From: Erigeron canadensis
Lineage: Eukaryota > Streptophyta > Magnoliopsida > Asterales > Asteraceae
Direction of reading: 5' to 3'
Assembly (NCBI RefSeq): GCF_010389155.1
Contig: NC_057766.1
Span: 33,613,516 to 33,677,515 of the forward strand
DNA: 64,000 nucleotides
Part shown: piece by piece, positions 45,901-58,310 of the stretch
Position numbering within the stretch: the stretch's first letter is position 1
Layout: each line of letters starts with the position of its first letter
Translations under genes and position numbers: made by a program
Notes under the pieces: model-generated
What the model was told of the DNA's origin: nothing
The model's database searches: none
What the model saw: the letters and a program-made list of their open reading frames with translations, nothing else

Positions 45901-47754
45901 TGCTTCAAGTAGGTGGACTACAAAACCAAACTAAATGTGCTAGATAATAAAATCTAGTTAAACTTAATTTAAAGAATCACGTAACGATAATATACTCTTA
46001 GCTTTTAGCGATTGAGAAATGTGGATAAATACATTAATATAGTTAATATTAATATCAATAAGGTTGATGGCATATTGGTTAAGTTTTTGACTTTAAGGTA
46101 TTTCCAGAGCTATCTCCGAGAATGTTTAAAAAAAATTTAGGCCCACGCCAAAAATGAAAAATTGGGCCCCTAAAACTATAGTAGATAAATTGTTCTGGAC
46201 CAACTCTTTCTAACTCATTTTGTTACAGCCAATAATGTCGAGTCCAACTAGGTCAGAAACACTTCAGTTTTACCTAAGTTCTTGAATTCAATCCTTAATG
46301 ATGACAAAACTTTAGGGTTTTTTCATCTGAATACTTGTAACAGCCCATGGTCAATATCTCATTGCCTAGGGTACGTGCAAGGCTTCCGTTACAGGGAGTG
46401 GTTTTTCTGACGTTGTATACCGACGAAATGTTCAGAAAAAAAAAATACAGTTTCAATAGGAAGACAGTAAATAAAACAAAATAAAATTTGTTTAAAAGAA
46501 ACAAAATCCCAATTGTTTGGGCCTCATCGTCACTTGCTTGAGTGCTTCCCTGCGCTCTTCTTTGTTTACTATAAACTTATAAAGCATAAAAATCCAATTT
46601 TGAAATTCACTTTTTTTTTGTCCCCTATAAAAAACGGGCCTTAGGGTTGGGCCTAGCTTGCCTAGGCTAATTCCGGTTCATTTTCTATATAATAAGAATG
46701 AATTATTAAAGAGTTTGTTAAATAATGGATATATATGTAGTTTATGGTTAAAGCATAGTAAAGCCGGATACATATCGATTGAAAATTAGTTCTAATAAAA
46801 CATTTATATTTATCTGTTCTAAAAAAAAAACATTTATATTTATGTACGTTACTTTATTGCGTCTTAACCATGATCCTGTAGGGTTGTATTTAGAGGAATC
46901 CGAACAACAAAAGAAATAGTTGCAGTAACAAAAGATTCTGAATATCCATAGCTACTTTATAGTATATATTTTTAGTATGTGTTACGTTTTTTGTAAGAAT
47001 GGCGTGTAGTTTAGTGTTGAATTATATATTGATTGATATCGCTTTCACGGAAAATGTGAGATATAATGAAGTTATAGTAATTGACCGAAAACAAAGTGTA
47101 TCACACCTTAATCAAGTTAGGACAACGTCATCAAAAATAATTTCCTACGGCCCAATTCTCTTTTCCAGGCCCAAAAAAACAGGGCTGATCCATTGGGATT
47201 CACAGAAGGCAGTAGCCTATCTGCACTGCAAGTCTGCAACACATCAATAGAATAATAGATATAAGTTTCCACTTTCCACAGAAAAGAGTGAGCCAAATCT
47301 GTGTTTGAGAGTGATTCCAGAACCAACGCAGCCATGCAGCCAAAAAAGGATAGGGTTTCCAAATCCAAGTTTCCAAGAAAAAAAACTATCAAACTAATTA
47401 ATGTTGTAATTGATGAGATTAGAGTCGAGTTTGGCAGTCCTACTTCAAGCAAGAGAAGAGATAGAATCAATGTGATCAAGTCCACCTAGCGGTCTGTGAA
47501 TAGACTTAATTATAAAGCACCAACTTACTGAGTTAGATTTGTTGATAAATCTCAATCCCAAGGTACTGAGTTAGATTTGTAGATAAATCTCAATCGCCAT
47601 TTAAAGAGCAAAGCAAGGTTAAAAGGATTAAGAGCAGTGGCGAAGCTTGAGGTAACAGAAAGGCTGACCGAAAGTCGTAGGACCCAAAAATAACAATGAG
47701 AAAAATAATCGAGGGGGGAGTCACGGGATCTATATATAACACTTGGAAAAAAAT
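45901..47754. other. Intergenic DNA with degraded repeats
   Basis: GGTTGATGGCATATTGGTTAAG near 46064 is a weak tRNA-like box A. GGGCCC-containing patches lie near 46130-46170 and 46620-46680. A direct repeat of the unit TACTGAGTTAGATTTGT with GATAAATCTCAATC lies at 47526-47560 and 47565-47594. The open frames around 47117-47489 on both strands have no recognisable family. No gene is supported. Confidence 0.4.
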
Positions 47755-48048
47755 ATCAGACAACTTAAAGGATATAACTGCACGTCTGCACTACTGAGCG
47801 AAAGACCCCCGACTCCCTTGAAAGCTTTGTTGCTGATTAAGAGAACCCAATACCAAGACCCTTTAGGGGAACAAATCTTTTTCCATGGGACCCAAGCTAT
47901 TTTTCGGTCGTCAAGAAAATCAATGACCTTCTTAGGAGCTTTCAAGGTTGGGAAGTAGTAGATACCAAGACTATCAAGAAACGACTTGATAAGAGTGATT
48001 CTACCTCCATAAGAGAGCTGAAAGCTTTCAAAGAAGAGTTTTTCCTAA
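47755..48048 (-). pseudogene. L1-type LINE reverse transcriptase fragment
   Basis: The minus-strand frame reads LSYGGRITLIKSFLDSLGIY, then YFPTLKAPKKVID and KIAWVPWKKICSPK, which matches the thumb-side region of plant L1-like reverse transcriptases (LSFGGRLTLIKSVL...P...W..W...C.PK). After PK the homology jumps to another frame (KGLGIG...SATKLS), so there is a frameshift, and an in-frame stop follows. It lies about 310 bases after the stop codon of the ARM-repeat gene on the same strand, and is a dead relic. Confidence 0.75.
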
Positions 48049-48358
48049 ACTTAATAATGTGTTATCAGCTAGAATATTTATTCAGACAGATCTCTAGTAT
48101 ATATATTCAGTTTCTTTCCATGCTATATTGAATAAGTACAAATATTACTGAACAATGTACACTAGTGATAGATGACAAACTGATAATACCAACAATGCAC
48201 CTAAGAAATCAAAAGACACTAGTAACCAATATCAAACAAAACTGTAAATGCTATGATTTAGCTATAATGAACCTTGAATGCTCATAAATATGTGAAAATT
48301 TTGAAAATATACATCTCAACATACCTTCCTGGTGACGCAAATCATCTTACATGTCACC

Positions 48359-49759
48359 TCACGAACCTGCAACAAGACCCTCATGGGCAACACTAGTGAC
48401 TCGAAGGACGGCTTGAGCACTTAGCTTTGACAGATTTGACTCACAGAACTGTTCCCAAGAGTACATCTGTGGTTCCTCAGACGGCACATCTGGTTGTGGA
48501 GCCCCAACAGGAGATTTATTATATGCGGTCTGCAGCTCCAACAGGAGTGCACGAGCAGCTTCTCGGGATTCAGGTAGCTGGTCACTAAGCTGGGATGCAG
48601 CTATTTGGATCAGTTTGTCCATCCCATATGTTTTCATTTCCTCCGTACCCTTTTCAAGTTTACACAAGATAAGATGATGTTATTACTGAGAACACATCAA
48701 GGTAGCACAACGCAAAGTGCTTTTAGTTTCTTCTTTTGTAACCAGATGAAAACATAAGGCAAAATCTCACCAGTCGTGGCACACTGCGAGAAAAGCACAT
48801 TGACGCTTTTGCCCTGATCCGAGGGTTGCGGTTTTTAAGATGGGGTAGTAATTTAGGTAACAATAAAAGGGCTGAAACCCAAGTTGTCAAAGCCATTAGC
48901 GCCTTCTCAGCAGCATCGCATACAAACCGTTTGTCTTGTGAGGACTTGAGAAGAAGTTGTACAAGCTGAAGCCAAAACCAACAGAATCAAGATTCAGACT
49001 CAAAATACCTAAACAAAGAACAATGTTGCCAGTCCAGAAAGAATGCAAAATTAAATTACCAGAGGGTCCAGTAAATCAATAACTTGGTCACCAAATGCTT
49101 TGAAAATGTCTGCAGAAGTCATAATGCTGGTTTTACAAACAGCGCTTCTTGGATTTTTTAAGGATTTCACTATGAGAGGAATCACCTTGTCTCTGTTCAT
49201 TAAAATGTTTAAAGTAATGAATCTTGTAACAATGCATGAGCTTATGACATTGGTGAAACAAAAGGTTAGCTACAAGCTGTTAATACTTACAGTATATCTT
49301 GCAATGCTTCCTTGTGGTATATCGAGAAACGCCTTACATTATTAAGTGTTTCACACAGCAGAACCCAATCTTTGGACTCTAAACCAGGTACAAGCATCTA
49401 AAGAGAGAACAAATACTTCAGATTTATATTAAACGTATACTCGAAAGCTAAACATAAATGCACAATCATGTATTTGAAATTTTCAATCAATCTTTTTGTA
49501 ACAATAATCAAACCTTTAGACTCTTGTCGATATCTTCCAAACCATTCAATTTTTCAGATTCAATGTATTCTACTTCAGCAACCGCCACCTCCATGTTACA
49601 ATACACTACCTCATTTCCACCCGAAGGCAATTGAAGAAATGAATCCGTGGCCTTTTTTCCAACATTTTCATTGAGATGCTCGAAATAGGGTTTACAGAAC
49701 ACTTCTTTACTTGAGCTCTCAGATTTAGGCAGCAAGATAACCTTTCCCGGCATCATCAT
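48359..49759 (-). CDS. ARM/HEAT-repeat (TOG-like) protein, 5 coding exons
   Basis: Exons 49759-49514, 49397-49291, 49192-49060, 48965-48771 and 48649-48359 join in phase into 323 residues with GT-AG introns. The first 80 residues are non-repetitive and acidic towards the end. From about 85 on, the sequence is a series of helical repeats (LQDILDKVIPLIVKSLKN, LLDPLLVQLLLKSSQD, LLLPKLLPHLKNRNPRIRAK). This resembles Arabidopsis ARM-repeat proteins such as At3g01450/At5g14790 and the TOG-like arrays of microtubule-binding proteins, from memory. No specific role can be given. The ATG lies five bases after a good 3' splice site (TTATTTCAG), so an intron in the 5' leader is likely. The exon 5 acceptor (TTGAAAAG) is weak but keeps the frame and the conserved GTE-x-MK-x-YG stretch. 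Confidence 0.82.
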
Positions 49760-49763
49760 ATAG

Positions 49764-50807
49764 CTGAAATAAACTCAACAACAGTTAACACTAGCTAGAA
49801 AAACAACTAAAGCATGTTAGTGAATTTGGATGAAGAAGAGTAAAACTGCAATGACTGGACATCTCCTATGAATAGTATAATTACTTTTCATAAGTAATAA
49901 TTCGAACCCTTAAGAGTCTATGTTGTTGCATTGACACAAAATCGAGAGCTTGCAGGGTCTCAAGAGAGTCTATAAGTTCGTGTTTGTGTACTCATATATA
50001 ACGAACAGCTAAAAGCCTCTGAAAGTTATGTTCAATTGAACCTGCCCAATAACAGTTCCCATAAGTCACTAAGGGTTACAGGCAAAAGGCACAGGTCAAC
50101 ACGAGTCCCTGATGAGCGTGATCATTGATCAACATGGTTGCAGATCAGCATAAATGAATCACTGATAACGTGAGTCAGCGATCATTGATAGCATTAGCCC
50201 TAGGACCCTGCAGGTGGCATGGCCCCTAAACCAATTTAGGTCGGGGTTCATGCGACATGTTCTAACTCATTTCTAAGTGCAACTTAAATCCCTCATTTAC
50301 ACTAAAATTACTAGCAGTGTATTCGACAACTCGTTCGTACAGAGTAAACATTATTTTAGATCACAAAAATCAGTAAATATAATAAAGATGAGAAAATATG
50401 TGATTGGATCAGAAACTAATTGCAGGATTATAACCAAAGTAGTAGCAGTAATTTCTAAACAAAAGCATATATAAGTAATTAAACAAAATAAAATAGTAAA
50501 GTATGAAGTTGAGATTACCAAAATGGCACCAGAAGAATGTTGAACAACCTTGAATGCAGATCCAAAAAATGAAAATTAATACAGTAACTGAAATCAGTAG
50601 ACACTTGTAGTCACAACAGAAGGTGAAAGAAAGATAGAAAGAATAAATAAGTGTTGAGTGATGTATATATTTTGGAAGGAAACCATTATTATAATAATTA
50701 TTGTATGTATATAAAAACAGACACACATAACATGCCCCCATCCCTCAATGAATGAAATGAATACAGATAGTAAAAATAATAATATAATATAGTATACATC
50801 AGCCTAC
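49764..50807 (-). other. Probable intron in the 5' leader of the ARM-repeat gene
   Basis: On the minus strand CTCCAG|GTAGG at 50808/50807 is a strong donor and TTATTTCAG ending at 49764 a strong acceptor just before the ATG. This would put the first, non-coding exon around 50808-50880. Inferred from splice signals only. Confidence 0.4.
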
Positions 50808-51724
50808 CTGGAGTACGGGGTACAGTATTAGTGAAAAAGAAAGTAATATTTTGTGTTGGGAAATGGGAAGTGGTGAAAAGGAAGGTGCTGTTAATTAGCC
50901 GACCTACGCCGGCAGGTAGTGGAAACTTTCACAAATCACAAGTCGTCGACGACCAGTAAACGCTGGTTTGGCTGGGTAAATATATCACTATTTTTATTTT
51001 ATTATGTTCTTTCAGTTTTTATCAACCGGGAATGGAATTTAATTTTCAGGGTCCCGCCAGATGCGGTTTGGAATTAAATTTGGGGTATAATGCAATTTTA
51101 AAGACGGTATATTCCTGAACCTCATGTATTTGCTTTTTTTCCCTTCACATACATTGTAAATGAACCACAAAAAAGGGATGAATCACTGGTCAATGAAGCA
51201 AGCAAAGTATTAACCTTGAACTTGAGGTCTTAAACCATTAATCCAATTAGTTCGAGATTATACGGCCGCCCAGATAGTTGAAACCCAAATCCCCTGCCAA
51301 GATATCAAACTTACTAAACACATAACCACTTGGAGAAGACCACAAAACAAAAGGAAAATTTGCAAAAACTGAAATTAGTGTTTTTTTCTTTCTTTTTTTG
51401 AAATGGATCTCAACCAAGTCCCTTTGATGACTGAACTTTTTCAGGAGTCTAATTTTCTACTTGTTTCTCTTGCAGCTTACATTCTCAACACGTATCAGAT
51501 TCCGCAAGCATAAATAATAGCAATAACAAACACCAACCAAAAGATCGACCAGAGATATATTGAAAAATTCATTGCCATTCAGTTCATCATAACTAATACA
51601 CCTTAATATTACAAGGTGATAAAACTGCAGCTTCTTTTACCATAGCTCGACACAACTTATTCATGAACACTCACACAGCAGTAAAAAAGACTGAAAGTCC
51701 AGCTGTTGGCAAAGCTACCACAGA

Positions 51725-54064
51725 TTACCGGTACTGGCTTGCTAGTTCACCTTCCTTCACAATGTAATGCTGAGGTTGGAAGTCTTCTCCCTTGAAATAA
51801 TTCTCCAGCATTTCCTTCACTCCAGCTGCATATCGCAACTGCACAGATTCCATTCATAACATATGAATCCAACACATGTAGTAATAATGCTTACCCAGCA
51901 TCATACAATAATAAAAGGTACTAACCTGCGCATCGATGGTGGTGCCAGAAATGTGAGGGGTCATGGCTTGATTTGGCATATACCTCCATGGATGATCCTT
52001 TGGTGCTGGTTGAGGATACCAAACATCTCCACTATAGCCTAAAACATACCCGAAAACAACCAACAGATTACTTCGATGAAATTACATATTAACTAAACTA
52101 ATGAACCTTGAATTAGTGTTATAACTTGCCTCCAATGTGTCCACTGGAGCAGCCATCAACAACAGCTTGTGTATCCATTATAGCTCCTCGAGCATTGTTA
52201 ACAATGAGAACCCCCTTTTTCATTTTACCAATCTTTTCTTTGTCAAACATTCCTCTGAAAGATATACAATATTGTGTTGGATGTTTTGGTAATGATAGAT
52301 GTGATAGTGTATAGATTATTCATATTAAGCTCAACTTGGGCTGAAAATACAAACCTGGTTTTATCTGTTAAAGGTGTATTGATGACAATGATGTCACATT
52401 TGGGAAGCATCTTATCAAGATCCTCCTCATAGTGGGCACCAATTTGATTCTCCAATTCTGAATCCATCTTGATACGATCATGATAAAGAAGATTGCAGCC
52501 AAAAGGCTTCAATCTCTGAAGTAAAAGTCTACCGATTCGTCCACAACCAACTGTTCCTACAGTTTTCCCTTCAAGATCATAAGCTCTGTAAGCAATGCCC
52601 GCAACATTCCAGTCCCCGTTAATAACCTGATGGTATCCAGGCAAGAAATTACGAACAAGAATGAGGATTCGCATAAGTTCATCTTCTGCAACTGAAACAA
52701 CATTGCTTCCAGTAACTTCTGCAACGGTTAATCCAGCAGCAGCAGCCGCATTGAGATCAACATGATCAGATCCAATCCCAGCTGTAAGCAACAGTTGCAG
52801 GTTCTTTGCTTTTTTAATTCTTTCAGCGGTAATATAGCCAGGATGAAAAGGGGTTGTTATAATTACATGTGCATCAGGAATATGCCTTTCTAGCTCTGCA
52901 TTAAAACATGACAACAAAAATTGAACCCATACTGAATTTTAATAAAATCGGAAGTAATTTATTCTGCAGTCAACTAGTAAGTTCAGGGACTTACCGCAAT
53001 CTGGTCCCTCTTTGTCATCAGTGACAATGTACTCATGGCCTTGTGATTCTAACCATTTTCGAATGCCCAACGCATTTTCTACACAACCGACAAAATTGGG
53101 GTTCATTTCAGCATATTCATGTGCCTTGTAGAAAACACCAACAATCTTCTTTGGCCCAGGAGAAGCCTGCCCCCATCCACAATAAACAAAACCAACCAAT
53201 AAGTGAACCGCAAAAGAAGATTCAAATGCCTTTCAATAACTGAAGTAATATTTTTTGCAAACTTGGATGATGGGATGTTGCAAATTAAAATTATAGCTCA
53301 TGATTACATAATATTGGTATCACTGGGACTAATGTTAGTTACAAACTTACAGTAATAATGAGTAAAACTTAAATCTAGAAGATGAACGCATAGTCGGATC
53401 CCAATCATCTTAAAAAGTAAACAAGACACGTTAAACTCTAATCGGGTGTTTAATCGAAATGGCGTCCTATCATACAGTACTAAAAGACAGAAGTAAATGC
53501 TTTTCACCATAGTAGAATTTCTTAGGCACGAAATTTGATTTTGATGATCATATGTATGTATCTATTTAAAAACTACTAGTTATAAAGTCTAATTTTGTCA
53601 TCTATATAAGCTGACACGTGTCATTCATACAAGCCCGTTCTAGATTGGATAAATACAATCGACTTTGGACTAAAATTCAATACATTTCCACATACGTATT
53701 CAAAGAAAGGTTGTGAAAGGGGGTAAAAAATTAAAATCAGCATCACCAAACACACAGTTAAGAAGTCAAATTTTTTATGATATGAAACAAAACCCTAAAC
53801 AGTACAGCAGATCAATCGGCAGATTAAAATCAATCAACAATACAGCAGTTTTAAATTATAAGTAAATTCTGTTAAATTTAACCATCGATCATCATCAATA
53901 ATGGATTAATATAGCAGTAAAAATTTACAAATGAAAATAATTACTACTGGAATTCAATAGCTTACATGAAGGTCTCTGGTGACAATCAAACGGGTAGAAT
54001 TACTAGAAGAAATGGCACGAGTTGCGGCGGCGGCGGCACGCTTGATCATCATAGACATCGCCAT
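51725..54064 (-). CDS. FDH: Mitochondrial NAD-dependent formate dehydrogenase, 6 exons
   Basis: Oxidises formate to CO2 with NAD+ in mitochondria and is induced by stress in many plants. Exons 54064-53966, 53166-52995, 52895-52355, 52254-52130, 52038-51926 and 51838-51725 join into 387 residues, the usual plant length. Introns are GT-AG except intron 4, which starts with GC. The N-terminus is a basic, Ala/Ser-rich presequence (about 1-33). Residues known to be essential in bacterial formate dehydrogenase are all present at a constant offset: Asn 155, Arg 293, Asp 317, Gln 322 and His 341, plus Asp 230, which selects NAD over NADP. The dinucleotide motif reads GTVGCGRIG at 204-212, with Cys 208 where Ala is the residue I remember. 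Promoter: CCTATTTAAG and a CACGTG box. Confidence 0.95.
52039..52129 (-). other. GC-AG intron 4 of formate dehydrogenase
   Basis: The exon ends ATTGGAG at 52130 and the intron begins GCAAGTTAT. AG|GCAAGT is the strong consensus expected for GC donors. The acceptor is TTTTAG. The frame (HIGGYSGDVW) is kept only with this boundary, and no GT donor nearby preserves it. Confidence 0.85.
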
Positions 54065-54182
54065 ATTATCATATAAAAAAAAACAAAAAAACAAAATCGG
54101 TGTAATCAATTTTGGGATGAGATGATGAAAAAAGTTACAAACTAGAAGACGTATCTACTAGTGACTAGTGAGTATCCCCCAC

Positions 54183-54212
54183 CTTAAATAGGGAGTGCAT
54201 GCCACCCACGTG
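54183..54212 (-). promoter_or_regulatory. Core promoter of formate dehydrogenase: TATA-like box and G-box
   Basis: On the minus strand ACACGTGGGTGG (G-box core CACGTG at 54207-54212) lies about 15 bases upstream of CCTATTTAAG (54183-54192), which is about 120 bases before the ATG. G-boxes with an ACGTG core bind bZIP and bHLH factors, including abscisic-acid-response factors, which would suit a stress-induced gene. Confidence 0.55.
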
Positions 54213-55260
54213 TTGTAATTAAGCGGGCTAACTTTAAGTGTCCATTTTTAATTTCATGTTTGAAATTTATTACTCGTATTATATTACGATGTCGATTTCG
54301 CCGAGGTCAGTGCATTATCGACAGGTTTTTTTTAAATGGATAATGATTTACGGAGTATTTTGTTTTTATGAAAAGTATAGCTTAATAAATTTTCAAGACA
54401 TCGATTAAATAATAAGGGTAATTTTTCTTTTGTTAACGAGTGCACATCATTCATAATGTGAATGCATTGGTTACCATACAAAGGTACCTTTTCAACATTG
54501 GATTAGTCGGTATCCAAAAAAATGCACTCAAGCTTCACTCAACCACTGGAATTAATAAAGGTCAAGTTTGCACTTGCCAATACTTGAACCTAGAATAACG
54601 TTAACGCTTTTGGCAGTTTAAATAACTTTCGTTGGCTATCCATTTATTGTTTTCCTTAATTTGTTTATTTATCAAACGTGATCGAAGTTTTTTGAATAGC
54701 CGTGGTGATTGGACTCAACGGTATGCCTCTTCATCGTTCGGTAGAGATCAACCATGTCACCAGCACACTCAATCAAGGCATGACTGACGGTGGAAGTCCC
54801 ACTACCATTCTGGATGAAACCAGCTAAATGCTAGAGATAACCCTCATGCCCCACCTCATTGGCAAGGACTTCCCAATATGCCTTTTAAAGGTTTCGAATC
54901 CGTACCAACAACTGACTGAAAAACATAAGGGTACTAAAAAGATAACTATACTCCTTTTAAATCAGATTTATCATTTTCTCTTCGATCAACTTGTTTGATC
55001 CATGCAATTGTCATGCCATGTGGTTGGGTCTAGCTTAGTAAGCCGTAGGTCGCTATTAAAACTTTTGACTTTAAAGTTGAAACATTTAACGAGTAAGTTG
55101 AAAATCGATTAATAACTCGCGAACTAACAATGCTACTCGTAGCAAGGGTCATATGGTCTTTCTGGGCCGCGAGTAACCACAAACTCTTTAACTCATGGTA
55201 ACATAATCGCATGCAATTTTTAAAAAATATTTTTTAATTTTATGTTCAATATATATATAT
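54213..55260. other. Upstream of formate dehydrogenase, no gene seen
   Basis: No coding region supported. The patch at 54700-54900 has a more balanced base composition and may be an old retrotransposon coding piece, but I cannot identify it. Confidence 0.35.
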
Positions 55261-55446
55261 GGATGGGAATATAAGGCTGTCGGGTATCTAAGCTTAGGTG
55301 TGGAACACTCACATATTGTTTTTATAATTCATAAAAATCATGGGGGCCTACGCATATATTCATTAAACAAGAAATAATAAAATATTAGTATGTGAGGGGT
55401 TTCACACCTAAGCTTAGTTGTCGGACAGTCTTATATTCACATTTCA
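55261..55446. mobile_element. Short MITE family M1, copy 4
   Basis: GGGAATATAAGGCTGTCGGG...TAAGCTTAGGTGTGGAAC at the left and the inverse (TTTCACACCTAAGCTTAG, then GACAGTCTTATATTCAC) at the right, next to a TATATATA tract. Confidence 0.75.
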
Positions 55447-56120
55447 CACACACACACTATTAGGAAGCTTTCAACGTCGACTGCCCCATATATCTGAAGC
55501 ATATAGTCTTCAATTTTATTTGTGTTAGTTTTGTCACATAGTTTTTGATTTTGTGTTTGAAACAAAATAAGCATTTGTATTCACAAGTTATCCAAAGCGA
55601 AATTCATATTCTTTACGTTGATTTATTGTTATCTGTTTTTAGATAAAGTTAGATATACTCAAGCTACAAAGTTCAAATTGGCATCTTATATATATGGGCT
55701 GACTCAATAATGTAGTTAGTCAACATACAGATCCTTGGGCTAAATTCTATTTTAGTGTTGCTTTTAATTTACATGAGCCCTCGGAGTGAATAACAAATGT
55801 CCTTAATCAAAAGTTAACTATCGAGTCGAACCCATTTGACCCGACCCGGTCTGCCTGAAGGTGTAACGGGCCGCGTCACGGTTTCGATTTTGTTGTTTTG
55901 CCGGGTCATGGGTTTGGACCGGCAGGTCTGGACCGGGTTTGACCCGTACACATGCCTAGGTCGGACTATTAGGGGGGTTTCCCTTCTATTAGGTATTGGG
56001 TGAAAGGTTTTCTAACGTACACCCGGTTATGACAACATACTTTAAACCTTGCACTGTGATATTTGATTCGCACCTATCATAAAAGTTAATAGGATGATAG
56101 TATTATGTAACGGGAGAAAC

Positions 56121-56937
56121 ATATTATATATATACTAAAAAGCAATGTACAACGGCATGAAATGTACAAGTCCTTATAACACATATTAATTTTAACCAAA
56201 TTTCGGTTTAACGCCCAAAAAACTTTATTTTTTTAACACCCACATCAAAGTTTTTGTTTTCATTTTCGTGACACTAAACTTTTAGGTTCTCGTTTTTTCA
56301 TCGAACAACTTTCACACAGTTACAGTTTTACTTTTAAACATTTGGTCTTTGATTATTTTTATCCGTCTTTTTATACATATAACGTGTTCAATATATAATA
56401 ACTTTTATCATCGTCACGCCTTACATTCATGTTACATTTAAAACATTAATATTGTTATTGTTTATGTTTATGTTTTCTTTTACATTTTTTTTATTGTTAT
56501 TGCTACATGTTTATTTTTTTAAAGAAAAGTTTATATCTTTTAACTTTTACACCACATCAAAGTTTCGCTTCATTTTTCTTGACACTAAACTTTTGGGTTA
56601 TCATGTATTCATCAAACAACTTGCACACAGTTACGTTTTTACTTCTAAAGATTTTGTTTTTGATTATTTTATTCTGTCTTTATATATATATATATAACAT
56701 TTTTAATATATAATAACGTTCATTATAGTTACGTCTTACGTTCATGTTACATTCAAAATATTAATATAGTTATTATTTATGTTTTTTATACAACTTATTA
56801 TTCAATTACAATATTTTTATTGTTATTGCTACATTTTTAACTGTCATTTTTGGAGTTTGGGTTTGAATCTTTATAAAATTTCCAAAACTTTATTGTGTAA
56901 AAAATGTACTCTGCGGCAACGCGCGAGTTCAGTAACT
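56121..56937 (+). mobile_element. Helitron-like element with an internal tandem duplication
   Basis: The left side is TATATATATACTAAAAAGC, usual for Helitron starts. The right end is CTGCGGCAACGCGCGAG followed by TTCAGTAACTAA, with CTAA in place of CTAG. Inside, about 280 bases are present twice (from CACATCAAAG at 56241 and at 56553, to TTGTTATTGCTACAT near 56500 and 56827). Shared motifs are TTGACACTAAACTTTTGGG-like, CATCAAACAACTT and CACACAGTTAC. No protein is supported despite two overlapping open frames. Confidence 0.5.
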
Positions 56938-57767
56938 AATTATATAACTGTTTTCTAATAATTTTGAGTGTTTTAGTGCTTTTTTATGTTTTTTATGATA
57001 ATTATTAAGGATGATATGAGTGAGAGATTAAAAATATTATAAAAAACTTAATTCACAAAATCATGTTTTGTGATAAAATAGTTATATTCATATAGATCAA
57101 TAAAAGAAAAGTCAGAGTTATGAATATCTAAGTTAAATGTTTTATATATATATATATATATATTTAAATTAAGTAGTCATATGTACGTGTGATGCATCAA
57201 TATAGTAACAGTAGTGACGGCGGTGACAGTAGCAATGGTTATTAATGTAAAACTAATCGATGTAAAAAAAAGATAATATAGTTATTTTAATTTAGAAATG
57301 TATGTTGTACATAGTTTCATACGACTTTCAGTATGAAAAATATACGCGTATTAGGTATAAATACTTAAATCTCTATAATAAATGAAATAGAATTGTTTTT
57401 CACAAATATTTTAAAAATTTATTATATGGTAACCTCATCTTTTTTTCTTAATTTAATTATTACGATGTTATGTAATTTTAGATAAATTCTTTTAAGACTA
57501 AATAAGCTCTTAAATGCTTAATAAAGATTCTAATCATTTATTAAACTGCAATGTTATTTCTTTATTTTTTTTATAATGAAATAGTTAATGTTACATTTTG
57601 TTTTAAAATTTTAATTAAGGTGTCTGGATTAAACCGGATTGATTAATAGTAAGTGAATAAAAGATACCAACTTTATAGTTCAATTCAATTTTAAAAGATA
57701 CCAAATTTAAAATTAGTTAGTAAATGTTGAAATTTAAAATTTAAAATTTCAACATTTTATCGAAACC

Positions 57768-57908
57768 AAATTACATCAATAACCTATATTACTTACCGCT
57801 GCCGCCAGCACCACCAATCTCCGCCAGACCAGGGTGGTGTTTATCCAAACCAAATTACATCAATAACCTATATTACCTACCGCTGCCGTCACCACCACCA
57901 ATCTCCGC
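57768..57908. repeat. Direct repeat of about 63 bases in a GC-rich patch
   Basis: AACCAAATTACATCAATAACC...TTAC(T/C)TACCGCTGCCG..CACCACCAATCTCCGCC occurs at about 57768-57830 and 57846-57908. It continues into a CCACCACCG-rich stretch to 58005. This patch stands out sharply from the AT-rich surroundings. Confidence 0.7.
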
Positions 57909-58099
57909 CTCCACTCCCGCCGCGCGTCACCACCGCCTGTCACCGCCACCACCGTCGATACTGTCGCATCCCACCACCATCACCGCCGTCATTACACTGC
58001 CGCATCACACAAATACCGTTCTAGTTTATAATAATACATGATAGTTTGAAAAATTAAAAGTTTCATTTAATTGTACATCGAAAATGTAACTCATACTTG

Positions 58100-58290
58100 T
58101 AGGGGTGTTGAAAATAACCAAACACAAATAACCCTACCCAACCCGAATGGGTTTGGGTGAAATGGGTTGGGTTATTCGGTTTACGGGTCGTCATTTGAGT
58201 TAACCCGAATAACCCAAAGCTTAATCGGTTTGGGTTACCGGTGAAAATTTTATAATTTGGGTCAACCCAAATAACCCGAATAAGATGTTT
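58100..58290. repeat. Small repeat rich in AACCCGAATAACCC and GGGTTGGGTTATTCGG
   Basis: Starts TAGGGGTGTTGAAAATAACC, like hAT-type MITE ends, and consists of AACCC/GGGTT words in both orientations. Composition relatives are at 3686-4096 and 55830-55960. Confidence 0.45.
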
Positions 58291-58310
58291 GTAACTTATA
58301 TATATGCTAA

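Noticed and set aside
45562..45934. Two overlapping open frames on opposite strands, both starting MSKTP
   Set aside because: Both arise from the same palindromes (ACCGGTGTCT arms), which read alike on either strand. They are mirror artefacts within the Mutator-type element.
47117..47489. Overlapping open frames of 122 (minus) and 62 (plus) residues
   Set aside because: Neither shows a recognisable domain. They could be old LINE sequence, given the nearby reverse transcriptase piece, but I cannot support it.
17128..54064. A biosynthetic gene cluster (ALDH, two UGTs, FDH, lipid-transfer protein)
   Set aside because: ALDH2 and FDH are conserved mitochondrial housekeeping enzymes and the genes are far apart. 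There are no cytochrome P450, terpene synthase or acyltransferase genes that would suggest a shared pathway.
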